A stretch of 64,000 nt of DNA from DASXHD01 sp038239005. GTDB taxonomy: Bacteria; Myxococcota_A; Polyangia; Polyangiales; Polyangiaceae. Location: contig JBBSFE010000002.1 of assembly GCA_038239005.1 (NCBI GenBank), positions 62,001-126,000 on the forward strand, in the 5' to 3' direction. The notes under the pieces are model-generated. The model worked only from the letters and a program-made list of their open reading frames with translations, was not told the DNA's origin and searched no databases. Both the position numbers and the translations under genes were made by a program. Positions 44,001 through 50,967 of the stretch are shown piece by piece (the first letter of the stretch is position 1; every line of letters begins with the position of its first letter).

Positions 44001-44687
44001 ATGTCCAAGACGATCATCGTGGGTGGGTTCGGGCCGGGAATTTCGAAGGCCGTTGCGGAGAAATTCGGCGCGGAAGGGTTTTCCGTCGCGATTGTCGGGC
44101 GCAACGCGGAGCGGCTCGCGGCCGGTGTTGCGGCGCTCGAGGGCAAAGGCGTCAAAGCGGCGGCTTTCCAGTGCGATCTTGGGGACGCGAATGCCGTGAA
44201 GGCGATGGTCGCGGACGTGCGCAAAAAATTTGGGCCGATCACGGTCGTGCAGTGGACGGCATACGTGGGCGCGGCCGGCGATTTGATGACTGCCGATGCC
44301 GCGGCGATTCACGCGGTGATGGACGTCGCCGTCACCGGGCTCGTCACGGCGGTGCAGGCAGCGCATGCGGATCTCAAGAGCGAGAAGGGCGCGGTTCTCG
44401 TCACGAATGGCGGCTTCTCGCTGCCCGATCCGCAAGTCGACGCGATGGCCGTGCAATGGAACGTGATGGGCCTTGCTGTCGCGAGCGCGGCGAAGAGCAA
44501 GGTCGTGGGGCTGCTCTCGCAAAAGCTCAACGCCGATGGAATCTACGTTGGCCAAGTCGTCGTGATGGGCTCCGTCAAAGGCACCGCCTTCGACACCGGC
44601 AACGCCAACCTCGAAGGCTCCACGATCGCGAACAAATTCTGGGAGCTCTACACGTCGCGGACCACGGTCACCGCAAACGTGAGTTGA
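44001..44687 (+). CDS. Short-chain dehydrogenase/reductase without the catalytic Tyr
   Basis: The 228-residue Rossmann protein begins MSKTIIVGGFGPGISKAVAEKF, with the cofactor loop GGFGPGIS. The family's NADP features follow, such as VAIVGRN and CDLGD. The YxxxK site is replaced: where Tyr is expected the sequence reads AVASAAKSKV, keeping Lys but not Tyr. The Ser/Thr region is LVTNGGFSLPDP. The substrate is unknown, and the missing Tyr makes normal dehydrogenase chemistry doubtful. Confidence 0.85.
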   Translation: MSKTIIVGGFGPGISKAVAEKFGAEGFSVAIVGRNAERLAAGVAALEGKGVKAAAFQCDLGDANAVKAMVADVRKKFGPITVVQWTAYVGAAGDLMTADAAAIHAVMDVAVTGLVTAVQAAHADLKSEKGAVLVTNGGFSLPDPQVDAMAVQWNVMGLAVASAAKSKVVGLLSQKLNADGIYVGQVVVMGSVKGTAFDTGNANLEGSTIANKFWELYTSRTTVTANVS

Positions 44688-44704
44688 CGGGAATACGTTC
44701 GCGC

Positions 44705-45016
44705 ATGGCGAGCGTTCGGCCGTCGGAACATTCCCGTGGGTTGGATCATGTCGGCGCCGCTCGCGGCGCTGAATGGGGCGCTCGCGCGGGCCTGACTGCG
44801 GCCGTGATCGCGATCAAGCGCGAGGCCAAGCGTCTTCAATTCGTCGCGCGTGTCGAAGCCGAAGAAGTTCCTGGCTTCCGCGTCGAGCCGCGCCCATAGG
44901 GCAAGATGCTCGTTCGCGTGGAGCCGCACATCGAGACGTATCGGCTCGCGCCCGAGCCCGACGAAGAGCTCATCGAGCTCGACTCCGCCGGCCGCGCCAT
45001 GCGCGCGATGCGCTGA
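44705..45016 (+). pseudogene. Possible decayed gene with in-frame TAG
   Basis: In one frame, protein-like sequence (AAVIAIKREAKRLQFVARVEAEEVPGF) runs to a TAG at 44897-44899 and then resumes in the same frame (MLVRVEPHIETYRLAPEPDE, then ELIELDSAGRAMRAMR) to a TGA at 45014-45016. Either one gene was cut by an amber codon or two very small ORFs follow each other. No family is recognised. The stretch 44688-45030 holds nothing else I can support. Confidence 0.35.
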
Positions 45017-45030
45017 TAAGCTCTCGGGCA

Positions 45031-46026
45031 TTGAAGCGCCTCGTCGTTGTCGCATGGCTCGCGGGATGCGCGGGCGCAGTCGAAGCGCAACACGTGGGCA
45101 CCGTGACATCGCAAACGTCATCGCCATCGATGGCACTCGATGCGAGCACCGCTCCTGCAGCTGACATCTTGCTCGATGGTTTTCGCATCACGAGCTACAC
45201 GCTCGCACGCGAGTCGGATCTCTCCGGCCAACGAAGCGGCAATCGAACGCGCGTCACCGGGCGCGGTTTGCCGGGCGACTACGCTTGGGAGTTTCTCTGC
45301 TCGGGCCACGGGGTCGCGATGCAAGGCACCGGCATCACGCTGGACGGGCGGCTTGTGCACTACCTCTCGGGCGGCGGCGGTTTCTGCGGCCGCGATCACC
45401 ATTTGTGCGATTGCGTGAACGCGCGCTGGTCGCCCGCGACGGGCGTCGTCGGCTCGACTGGGCGCGAGCTCACCGAATATTTCTCCATCGCGGTCGACCC
45501 GACGGTGATCCCCTACGGCTCCTTCGTATGGATTGACGCGATGAAGCGCTGGTTTCGCGCGGACGACACCGGCGGCGCGATCATCGGCAAGCACATCGAC
45601 ATTTACGTTGGCACGAAGCCGCTCGCGTTCAACGGCGAGACCTCCGTCTACGTCACGAGCGTCGCGCACGGCCCCGACGACGACGGACCGAGCGGCGCCG
45701 ACACCGCGTGCGCACGCGATGGCCTCACGTGCGGCGGCGACGGCGCACCCGGCGACGCACGGATCCTCTATCGATGCCACGATGGCCGCGCCTCGTTCGC
45801 ACGCGCGTGCCCGAGCGGATGTCGCCACGGAAACGGAAGCGATGCGTGTCGCCCGCGCCCGCCGCTCGCGTTCTGTCCGACCGACGGATGGTTCTGCGGT
45901 GGCGATCGCGCAGAAGGCACGCTCGGTGCGCTCTATCGCTGCGTCGATCACGGCCTCGTTCTCGAAGCGCGCTGCGACCGCGGTTGCCAAACCGATCCTG
46001 ACGGCCTCGCGGATAGTTGCCTCTAG
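45031..46026 (+). CDS. 3D-domain lipoprotein with two C-terminal Cys modules
   Basis: TTG 45031 gives LKRLVVVAWLAGC (Cys 13) and 331 residues. Upstream sequence in the frame is Arg-rich and not protein-like. Residues about 45-200 form a 3D (Asp-Asp-Asp) double-psi barrel, as in MltA-type lytic transglycosylases, with SIAVDPTVIPYGSFVWID and FRADDTGGAIIGKHIDIYVG. After it come two related modules of about 50 residues, each with CGGD, LYRC and GC patterns and six Cys. Peptidoglycan or glycan cleavage in the envelope is inferred. The Cys module is not a domain I recognise. Confidence 0.82.
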   Translation: MKRLVVVAWLAGCAGAVEAQHVGTVTSQTSSPSMALDASTAPAADILLDGFRITSYTLARESDLSGQRSGNRTRVTGRGLPGDYAWEFLCSGHGVAMQGTGITLDGRLVHYLSGGGGFCGRDHHLCDCVNARWSPATGVVGSTGRELTEYFSIAVDPTVIPYGSFVWIDAMKRWFRADDTGGAIIGKHIDIYVGTKPLAFNGETSVYVTSVAHGPDDDGPSGADTACARDGLTCGGDGAPGDARILYRCHDGRASFARACPSGCRHGNGSDACRPRPPLAFCPTDGWFCGGDRAEGTLGALYRCVDHGLVLEARCDRGCQTDPDGLADSCL

Positions 46027-46029
46027 CGC

Positions 46030-46369
46030 GGTCATCGTGGACGGGTCGAGCGGTCATCGATGACCGGTACCGCAAAAGTAACTCCCTGGTTGTGTGAACC
46101 CAAGTCCACGGAAAGCCTGCCGCGGCAAACTCGAGACAGGCGTAGCGACACACGCTGGAGACAGGCGACGCCTTCCTTGCAGCCATCGCAGCGATAGTCG
46201 GTCTCGGGTGTCGGCCCAGCACACACCCGCAGCAGCTTTGCCACCATCGAATGTGATTGGGTCCATGCAGCCATACCCAGGGCAATCGAGAGGATCGATT
46301 TCGGCGCAACCGCATCCGCAAACGCGCACCCCGCTAGTGCTGACGCATAGAGCTTGGCCGGCGTCGCGC
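46030..46369 (-). pseudogene. Decayed Cys-rich lipoprotein remnant
   Basis: Protein-like pieces appear in three minus-strand frames in order: RDAGQALCVSTSGVRVCGC, with EIDPLDCPGYGCMDPITFD after it; then PETDYRCDGCKEGVACLQ; then RYACLEFAAAGFPWTWV. A single gene would need at least two frame corrections. The first piece joins the upstream intact gene (46370-47119) if one base is changed near 46372, so it may be its lost 3' part. Nothing else is visible between 46027 and 46369. Confidence 0.55.
46051..46066. repeat. Perfect 16-bp palindrome
   Basis: CGGTCATCGATGACCG is a perfect inverted repeat 25 bases after the 3D-lipoprotein stop. A related GGTCATCG copy stands about 20 bases before it. It could be a protein binding site or part of a transcription stop, but there is no T-run. 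Confidence 0.6.
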
Positions 46370-47119
46370 TTACGGACCGCCGTAGCACTTGCCGCCTCCA
46401 GGCAGCTTCTGCACGAGCGCATCACAGTCCGTTTTCGGAAAGCAGATGCCGGCGTTGTCGGCGTCGATTTGCGCCGAGGGTTGCACTAGGTACATGAAGC
46501 AGCTCTCCGTCGCGTAGCTCGAACACGCGATGCCGTTGAAACCGGCATCCGGATCGCCGATTCCGCAGCCGTATTCCTTGGCGCAAACCCCGATCGGATG
46601 AAGCGGTGAGCGGCCAAGACAATCCAAGCCACCGGGGCACGCGCTACAGCTTCCACCACAAGGCCGAACGTTGCCGAGATCAGGACACGTCGTCGCAGTG
46701 GGCAGCGGGTCGCCCGTCCAAAGGCTGAGATCGGCGTAGCGCACTTGTGCAGCGCCGCCGTTCCGTCCGAGGAGAATGGCTGTGTCGAACGCGATGTCGG
46801 TCCAACCTATCCCTTTCCAGCACGCCCGGCCGTCGAATCCAGGAGCGCATAGGCGACCAGTGAGCGGAAATAGGTATGGTTTGTCGACGCACAAACCGAG
46901 CCCGTCAGGGTCCCCCCCATAAGTACATGTGCATCCAAGAGGAGTGCATTTGTTTGGGCCGTTGCAGACTGCGTAACCGTCCGGCGACGTGCATTGCGTC
47001 CAGCCATCAGCTGAGTCCGGCGCGTCGAAACCTGCGTCACTCTGCGTGATGGTTGTTCCGCAAGCGAAGCTTGAAAGTGCAAGAGCCAGCGGAGCGAAGC
47101 AAATGCCACGGGGAATCAA
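46370..47119 (-). CDS. Cys-rich lipoprotein, possibly truncated
   Basis: The best start is TTG 47117-47119, giving MIPRGICFAPLALALSSFAC (Cys 20) and 249 residues. The mature part has about 20 Cys, including CNGPNKCTPLGCTCTYGG, CGGSCSACPGGLDC and DCDALVQKLPGGGKCYGG. By eye it uses more AT-rich codons than most neighbours, hinting at transfer or relaxed selection. Its stop is followed directly by protein-like sequence in another frame, so the C-terminus may be cut. It overlaps the stop of the pseudogene upstream. Confidence 0.65.
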   Translation of the reverse strand: MIPRGICFAPLALALSSFACGTTITQSDAGFDAPDSADGWTQCTSPDGYAVCNGPNKCTPLGCTCTYGGDPDGLGLCVDKPYLFPLTGRLCAPGFDGRACWKGIGWTDIAFDTAILLGRNGGAAQVRYADLSLWTGDPLPTATTCPDLGNVRPCGGSCSACPGGLDCLGRSPLHPIGVCAKEYGCGIGDPDAGFNGIACSSYATESCFMYLVQPSAQIDADNAGICFPKTDCDALVQKLPGGGKCYGGP

Positions 47120-47562
47120 TCAGGATACCCGTCAGGCTGATTCAAAATCTCCTCACACACAAGAGATGCGCAGTCCGTGTTGACGTTGCAGACATGCTGG
47201 CATGCCCAGCCATGCAGTTGTCGCCCATTGCACAATCCGAGTCCACGCCGCAACCGCACACGAGCTTGGGCGGTGGCGGAGGCGGTGGCGTCGGCTCCGT
47301 GCAGCTCCGGCTTCCGAGCGCGAGCGTGGCGAAGTACCGATTGTAGGATGCCGAGCTTCCGGGGTTGACCGGGGGATACGCAGCGACTCCACACCCGAAA
47401 GACCTCCCGAAAAATACGCGGCAAGAAATGGAACGCTGAAAAGATAGCTTCGCGGATCCTCGATGATGGCTTGGTCGGTCGCGGCGACAAAACCGTCCGG
47501 CGCAAGGAACCCGAGCCGCACCTCGTCTCGATCGCAAACGGGATTGCAAGACTCGATCGACT
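47117..47562 (-). pseudogene. Decayed surface-protein gene with two frameshifts
   Basis: Three frames hold consecutive protein-like sequence. The first has IESCNPVCDRDEVRLGFLAP to GGLSGVESLR, the second has VAAYPPVNPGSSASYNRYFATL to CGCGVDSDCAMGDNCMAG, and the third has ACQHVCNVNTDCASLVCEEI to a TGA. The joins are near 47390 and 47205. A TAG precedes the first piece, so the 5' part is lost. A poly-Pro run (CCN triplets) lies in the second piece. It lies between the anti-sigma gene and the Cys-rich lipoprotein gene. Confidence 0.65.
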
Positions 47563-47570
47563 AAGTCTGC

Positions 47571-47792
47571 TCAAGATTGGCGTTTGCGCAAACGTGCAAC
47601 CATGGCGTGGCTCTCTTCGTCGGAGAGCTCTTCTTTGGATTCGCCGAGCACCTTCGCCGTCTCGTCGATCTGCCGGATGAACGCCTTGCACGCCGGGCAA
47701 TACGCCGCGTGAAAACGCACGTTGAGGCGCCGCCACAAGGGAAGCGCCTCCAGTGACTCGGGGTAATCGTCAGCGACTCGGCGGCAGCTCAT
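47571..47792 (-). CDS. Anti-sigma factor with zinc-binding motif
   Basis: The 73-residue protein has the ZAS motif H-x3-C-x2-C in FHAAYCPACKAFI (His 29, Cys 33, Cys 36). No membrane helix is present, so it is a soluble short form. Its ATG overlaps the TGA of the ECF sigma gene upstream in ATGA, the usual arrangement for a sigma/anti-sigma pair. It should bind the sigma factor and release it after a redox or zinc change (inference). Confidence 0.85.
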   Translation of the reverse strand: MSCRRVADDYPESLEALPLWRRLNVRFHAAYCPACKAFIRQIDETAKVLGESKEELSDEESHAMVARLRKRQS

Positions 47793-48337
47793 TTTCCGAG
47801 CTCCTTCTCGATGAGCGACCGAAGGCGGGCGCGACCACGATGAAGGAGCACTCGTTGATGAGTCTCTTCGATGCCCAAAACGTTACAAACTTCTTTTGCG
47901 TCGAGGCCCTCGACGTCACGCATGAGCACGACTGCACGCTGCGCCTCGGGAAGGCCGTCCACTTCCCGGCGCACGATCGCGACGGCACGTTTTGCGTCGA
48001 TGGCCTCGTCGACCCACGTTTTCGGCGGCGCCGTCCAAAACCCGAGCGTGAACCGCTCTTCGTCTGGATGCGTTTCGTCTTCCGTGATGTCGAACGCGAT
48101 TTCGCGTCCCTCCTTCTTACCGCGCGTCCGTGCGCGATTGACGAGGATGCGAAAGAGCCACGTCTTCATCGACGACCGGCCTTCGAATCCGTCCGCGCCG
48201 TCGATCACCGCAACCCATGTCTCTTGTGCGACCTCTTCGGCGATGGCTTGGCTTTGGACGAATGTACGTGCAAGTCGCACGAGGGCCACGTGGTGCTCTT
48301 TCACCAGCGTAGCGAGCTCATCGTCGGAAATCGTCAT
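47789..48337 (-). CDS. ECF RNA polymerase sigma factor
   Basis: ATG 48335-48337 gives 182 residues (MTISDDELATLVKEH). Region 2 reads LVRLARTFVQSQAIAEEVAQETWVAVIDG and SSMKTWLFRILVNRARTRGKK, and region 4 reads LPEAQRAVVLMRDVEGLDAKEVCNVLGIEETHQRVLLHRGRARLR. Both are typical of sigma-70 ECF factors. The cognate anti-sigma follows in the same operon. A Ser/Thr kinase gene is divergent, with 50 bases between the starts. Confidence 0.95.
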   Translation of the reverse strand: MTISDDELATLVKEHHVALVRLARTFVQSQAIAEEVAQETWVAVIDGADGFEGRSSMKTWLFRILVNRARTRGKKEGREIAFDITEDETHPDEERFTLGFWTAPPKTWVDEAIDAKRAVAIVRREVDGLPEAQRAVVLMRDVEGLDAKEVCNVLGIEETHQRVLLHRGRARLRSLIEKELGK

Positions 48338-48387
48338 CGATTGCGTCTTGTCGTGTAACGGAGAGCGGCGTCGAGAGACGATGCTAC

Positions 48388-49620
48388 ATGCCGCCGACGC
48401 AAACTGACCACACGCTCGTGATGCACCCCGCGCTCGACCACACGCTCGCCGCCGAAGACGCTCGGTCCCTCGCCATTTCGGGGGAGATTTCGACCACGCT
48501 CGTTCGCACGACGGTGCTGCCGCGTGTCGAGTCGAGCATGGGCGCGCACAGCATCGTCGTCGACGCGAAAGAGCGCTACGTCGACGAGCGCTTGCTTGGT
48601 GAAGGTGGCGTCGGCGAGGTGGTGTGCGCATCCGACAACGACATCGCGCGCCCGGTTGCGATCAAGCGCCTCAAGCGAAACATGAAAAGCCAAGCGACGC
48701 TCCTTCGCTTCGTCGAAGAGATTCGCACCATCGGTCAGCTCGAGCACGCCAACATCGTTCCCATTCACGACGTCGGCGTCGATGCGCGCGGCGATTATTT
48801 CTTCGTCATGAAATACGTCGAAGGCGAAACGCTCGAAGCGATCATCGAAAAGCTCGCCGCGGGCGACCGCGCATATCACGCGATCTACAACGTCGAGCAT
48901 CGCCTCCGCATTTTCTCCTCCATCCTCGACGCCATCGCCCACGCGCACGCCAAAGGCTACGTGCACCGCGACATCAAGCCCGCGAACATCATGGTCGGCG
49001 TGCACGGCCAAGTGATGGTGATGGATTGGGGTCTCGCGAAACGAAAAGGCGCGCCCGAGATCGCGCGCGATGCGACCACGCCGCACGCACCCGCGCCGGA
49101 AGCGAAGCGCTTCCACGAGACCGTGGCCGGCTCGATTCTGGGCACGCCCGCATACATGTCTCCCGAGCAAGCACGCGGCGAAGAGGCGACCGAAGCGAGC
49201 GACATTTATTCGCTCACCGTTCTCCTCTACGAGCTCTTGACCCTCCATCATCCGCTCGAAGACTGCACCACCCTCGAAGCGATGCTCGACGCCGTGCAGC
49301 ACCGAAAGACCCGCATGGCCGGTCTCGTGACGAGCCCGCATCAGCGACGGACGCCGATGGACCTCGCGTGGTACCTCACGGCGGGTCTCGAGAAGGATCC
49401 GTCGCGCCGCTACCGGTCCGTGCAAGCCATGATCGATCGCCTCGACCTTCGCGCGCGCGGCATCGTTCCGGTCCAGTGTCACATCACCTTCGCGAAACGC
49501 GCGAGCGGCATGCTCACGCGCGCGATCGACAGCCACCCCATCCCCATGACATTCGCGATGCTCTTTGGCCTCGTCGGCTCCATCGCGAGCTTCGGCTGGC
49601 TGCTCAAATCCGTTCTCTAG
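48388..49620 (+). CDS. Serine/threonine protein kinase with C-terminal anchor
   Basis: The 410-residue protein has a 60-residue N-terminal extension and then a Hanks-type kinase with GEGGVGEV (71-78), Lys 93, HRDIKPAN (193-200), DWG (213-215) and SPEQARGEEATEASDIYSL. DWG in place of DFG is common among bacterial kinases and should still bind magnesium. A single helix near the C-terminus (FAMLFGLVGSIASFGWLL) anchors it, leaving no periplasmic domain. It lies beside the ECF sigma operon, and its substrate may include that system (inference). Confidence 0.92.
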   Translation: MPPTQTDHTLVMHPALDHTLAAEDARSLAISGEISTTLVRTTVLPRVESSMGAHSIVVDAKERYVDERLLGEGGVGEVVCASDNDIARPVAIKRLKRNMKSQATLLRFVEEIRTIGQLEHANIVPIHDVGVDARGDYFFVMKYVEGETLEAIIEKLAAGDRAYHAIYNVEHRLRIFSSILDAIAHAHAKGYVHRDIKPANIMVGVHGQVMVMDWGLAKRKGAPEIARDATTPHAPAPEAKRFHETVAGSILGTPAYMSPEQARGEEATEASDIYSLTVLLYELLTLHHPLEDCTTLEAMLDAVQHRKTRMAGLVTSPHQRRTPMDLAWYLTAGLEKDPSRRYRSVQAMIDRLDLRARGIVPVQCHITFAKRASGMLTRAIDSHPIPMTFAMLFGLVGSIASFGWLLKSVL

Positions 49621-50147
49621 GCAAGCGGAGTCGTCGTCACGCCGCCTTCGAGGATGCCCGCGGGCGTCGTGACGTACAAGCGGCCGTCGCTGCGGACGAT
49701 CTCGAGGCTCACGCGGCGATCGAGGCGTTCGCCCAGCGCGTCGATGAACGTCGGCTCGAAACGCGTGACGGCGATCTCGGTTTTCTTGTGGATCGTTTCG
49801 CTCTCGAGGTAGCCGAGGTCGGCGCACGTGAAGAGCGCGACGCGGGGCGCTTGTTTGGTGGCTTTGTGAAGTCGAAGCGCCGCGGGGGAGCCGATGTCGA
49901 TCCACGCGAGCAGGCGCCCGGTGAGATCGCGCACCGAAAGCGGAGGCTCGTCGGTGCTCGAGACGCCGCCTTTGCTGAAGGCAATGCCTTCTTCGTAGGA
50001 GAGCGCGTAAGCGAGAAGCCGCGTGACGAGAAAACGCATCGACTCGGAAGGATGCCGCGCGAGGTGAACGCCGAGTGTCTCGTAGACGCCGCGTTCGACA
50101 TCGGACAAAACGAGATCGACGTGATGGATGCTTGCGCCTGTTGCCAC
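49617..50147 (-). CDS. yaeQ: YaeQ family protein
   Basis: The 176-residue product matches YaeQ throughout: ASIHHVDLVLSDVERGVYETL, RLLAYALSYEEGIAFSKGG, VRDLTGRLLAWIDIGSPAA and TFIDALGERLDRRVSLEI. The fold resembles PD-(D/E)XK nucleases, and the role is not settled. It is ten bases downstream of the glutamine amidotransferase gene, so they form an operon. Its stop overlaps the kinase stop in CTAG. Confidence 0.95.
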   Translation of the reverse strand: MATGASIHHVDLVLSDVERGVYETLGVHLARHPSESMRFLVTRLLAYALSYEEGIAFSKGGVSSTDEPPLSVRDLTGRLLAWIDIGSPAALRLHKATKQAPRVALFTCADLGYLESETIHKKTEIAVTRFEPTFIDALGERLDRRVSLEIVRSDGRLYVTTPAGILEGGVTTTPLA

Positions 50148-50157
50148 TCGGTTTCCG

Positions 50158-50937
50158 TTAGGGACTCGGGAGCGTGGCGATGAGCGCGCCGCGATCGAAC
50201 ATCCACATCTCTTGCGGTTTGCCGAGCGTCCAAACTTCGTCGCGCGTGAGTGGCGTGGTTGCGATGACGGCGACGCGATCGCGTGGTGTCGTCACTTGCG
50301 CGAAGTCGACGCGCAAATCATCGTCGGCGAGGGTGGCTTTTCCGAAGGGGGCTTTGCGTACGATGTACGAGAGGCGCGTTGCGCAGCGCGCGAACAAATG
50401 GCGCCCGTCGCCGAGGAGGAAGTTGAACGTGCCACCGCGCCCGAGCTCGCCGCCGATTTTTGCGACGGCTGCGCCGAGCAGCTTCGGCGCGGGATACCGC
50501 GGGAATCGGCGCGCCAGCCGATCAAGAAGGATGCAGAATGCATGCTCGCTGTCGGTCGTGCCGATGGGCGCGAAACGGCCGAGCGCATGGCGCCGCACGT
50601 TGCGGAGTGTTCCGTTGTGCGCGAACACGATCGGTCGACCCCATAGCTCGCGCACGAACGGATGCGTGTTCTCGAGCGAGACTTTTCCGCGCGTCTTGCG
50701 GCGCACGTGTGCGATCGCAAGGAGTGTCTTGATGGGATTCTCGCGAACGAAGCGCGCAAGCGGCGAGTGCGCAGCGGCTGTGGGCTCGAGAAATGTTCGC
50801 ACGCCACGCCCGTCGTAGAGCGCGAGGCCCCAACCATCCGCGTGTGGCCCTTTGATGCCGCCGCGAAGCGCGAGCCCGGAAAAAGAGAACACGATGTCGG
50901 TCGGCACGTTGCACTCCATGCCGAGGAGCTCACACAT
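50158..50937 (-). CDS. Class II glutamine amidotransferase (YafJ-like)
   Basis: The 259-residue protein starts MCELLGMECN, so Cys 2 is the N-terminal nucleophile after Met removal. Family segments are RGGIKGPHADGWGLALY, LLAIAHVRRKTRGKVSLENTHPF, FAHNGTLRN and TDSEHAF. It should release ammonia from glutamine for an unidentified acceptor. It heads the operon with yaeQ. Confidence 0.93.
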   Translation of the reverse strand: MCELLGMECNVPTDIVFSFSGLALRGGIKGPHADGWGLALYDGRGVRTFLEPTAAAHSPLARFVRENPIKTLLAIAHVRRKTRGKVSLENTHPFVRELWGRPIVFAHNGTLRNVRRHALGRFAPIGTTDSEHAFCILLDRLARRFPRYPAPKLLGAAVAKIGGELGRGGTFNFLLGDGRHLFARCATRLSYIVRKAPFGKATLADDDLRVDFAQVTTPRDRVAVIATTPLTRDEVWTLGKPQEMWMFDRGALIATLPSP

Positions 50938-50967
50938 AGAGGCAGCATAACGCGTTCTCGACGCGCA

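Noticed and set aside
44648..45136. 162-residue minus-strand frame in the gap at 44.7-45.1 kb
   Set aside because: It is antisense to the end of the SDR gene and the start of the 3D lipoprotein, and has shadow-like composition.
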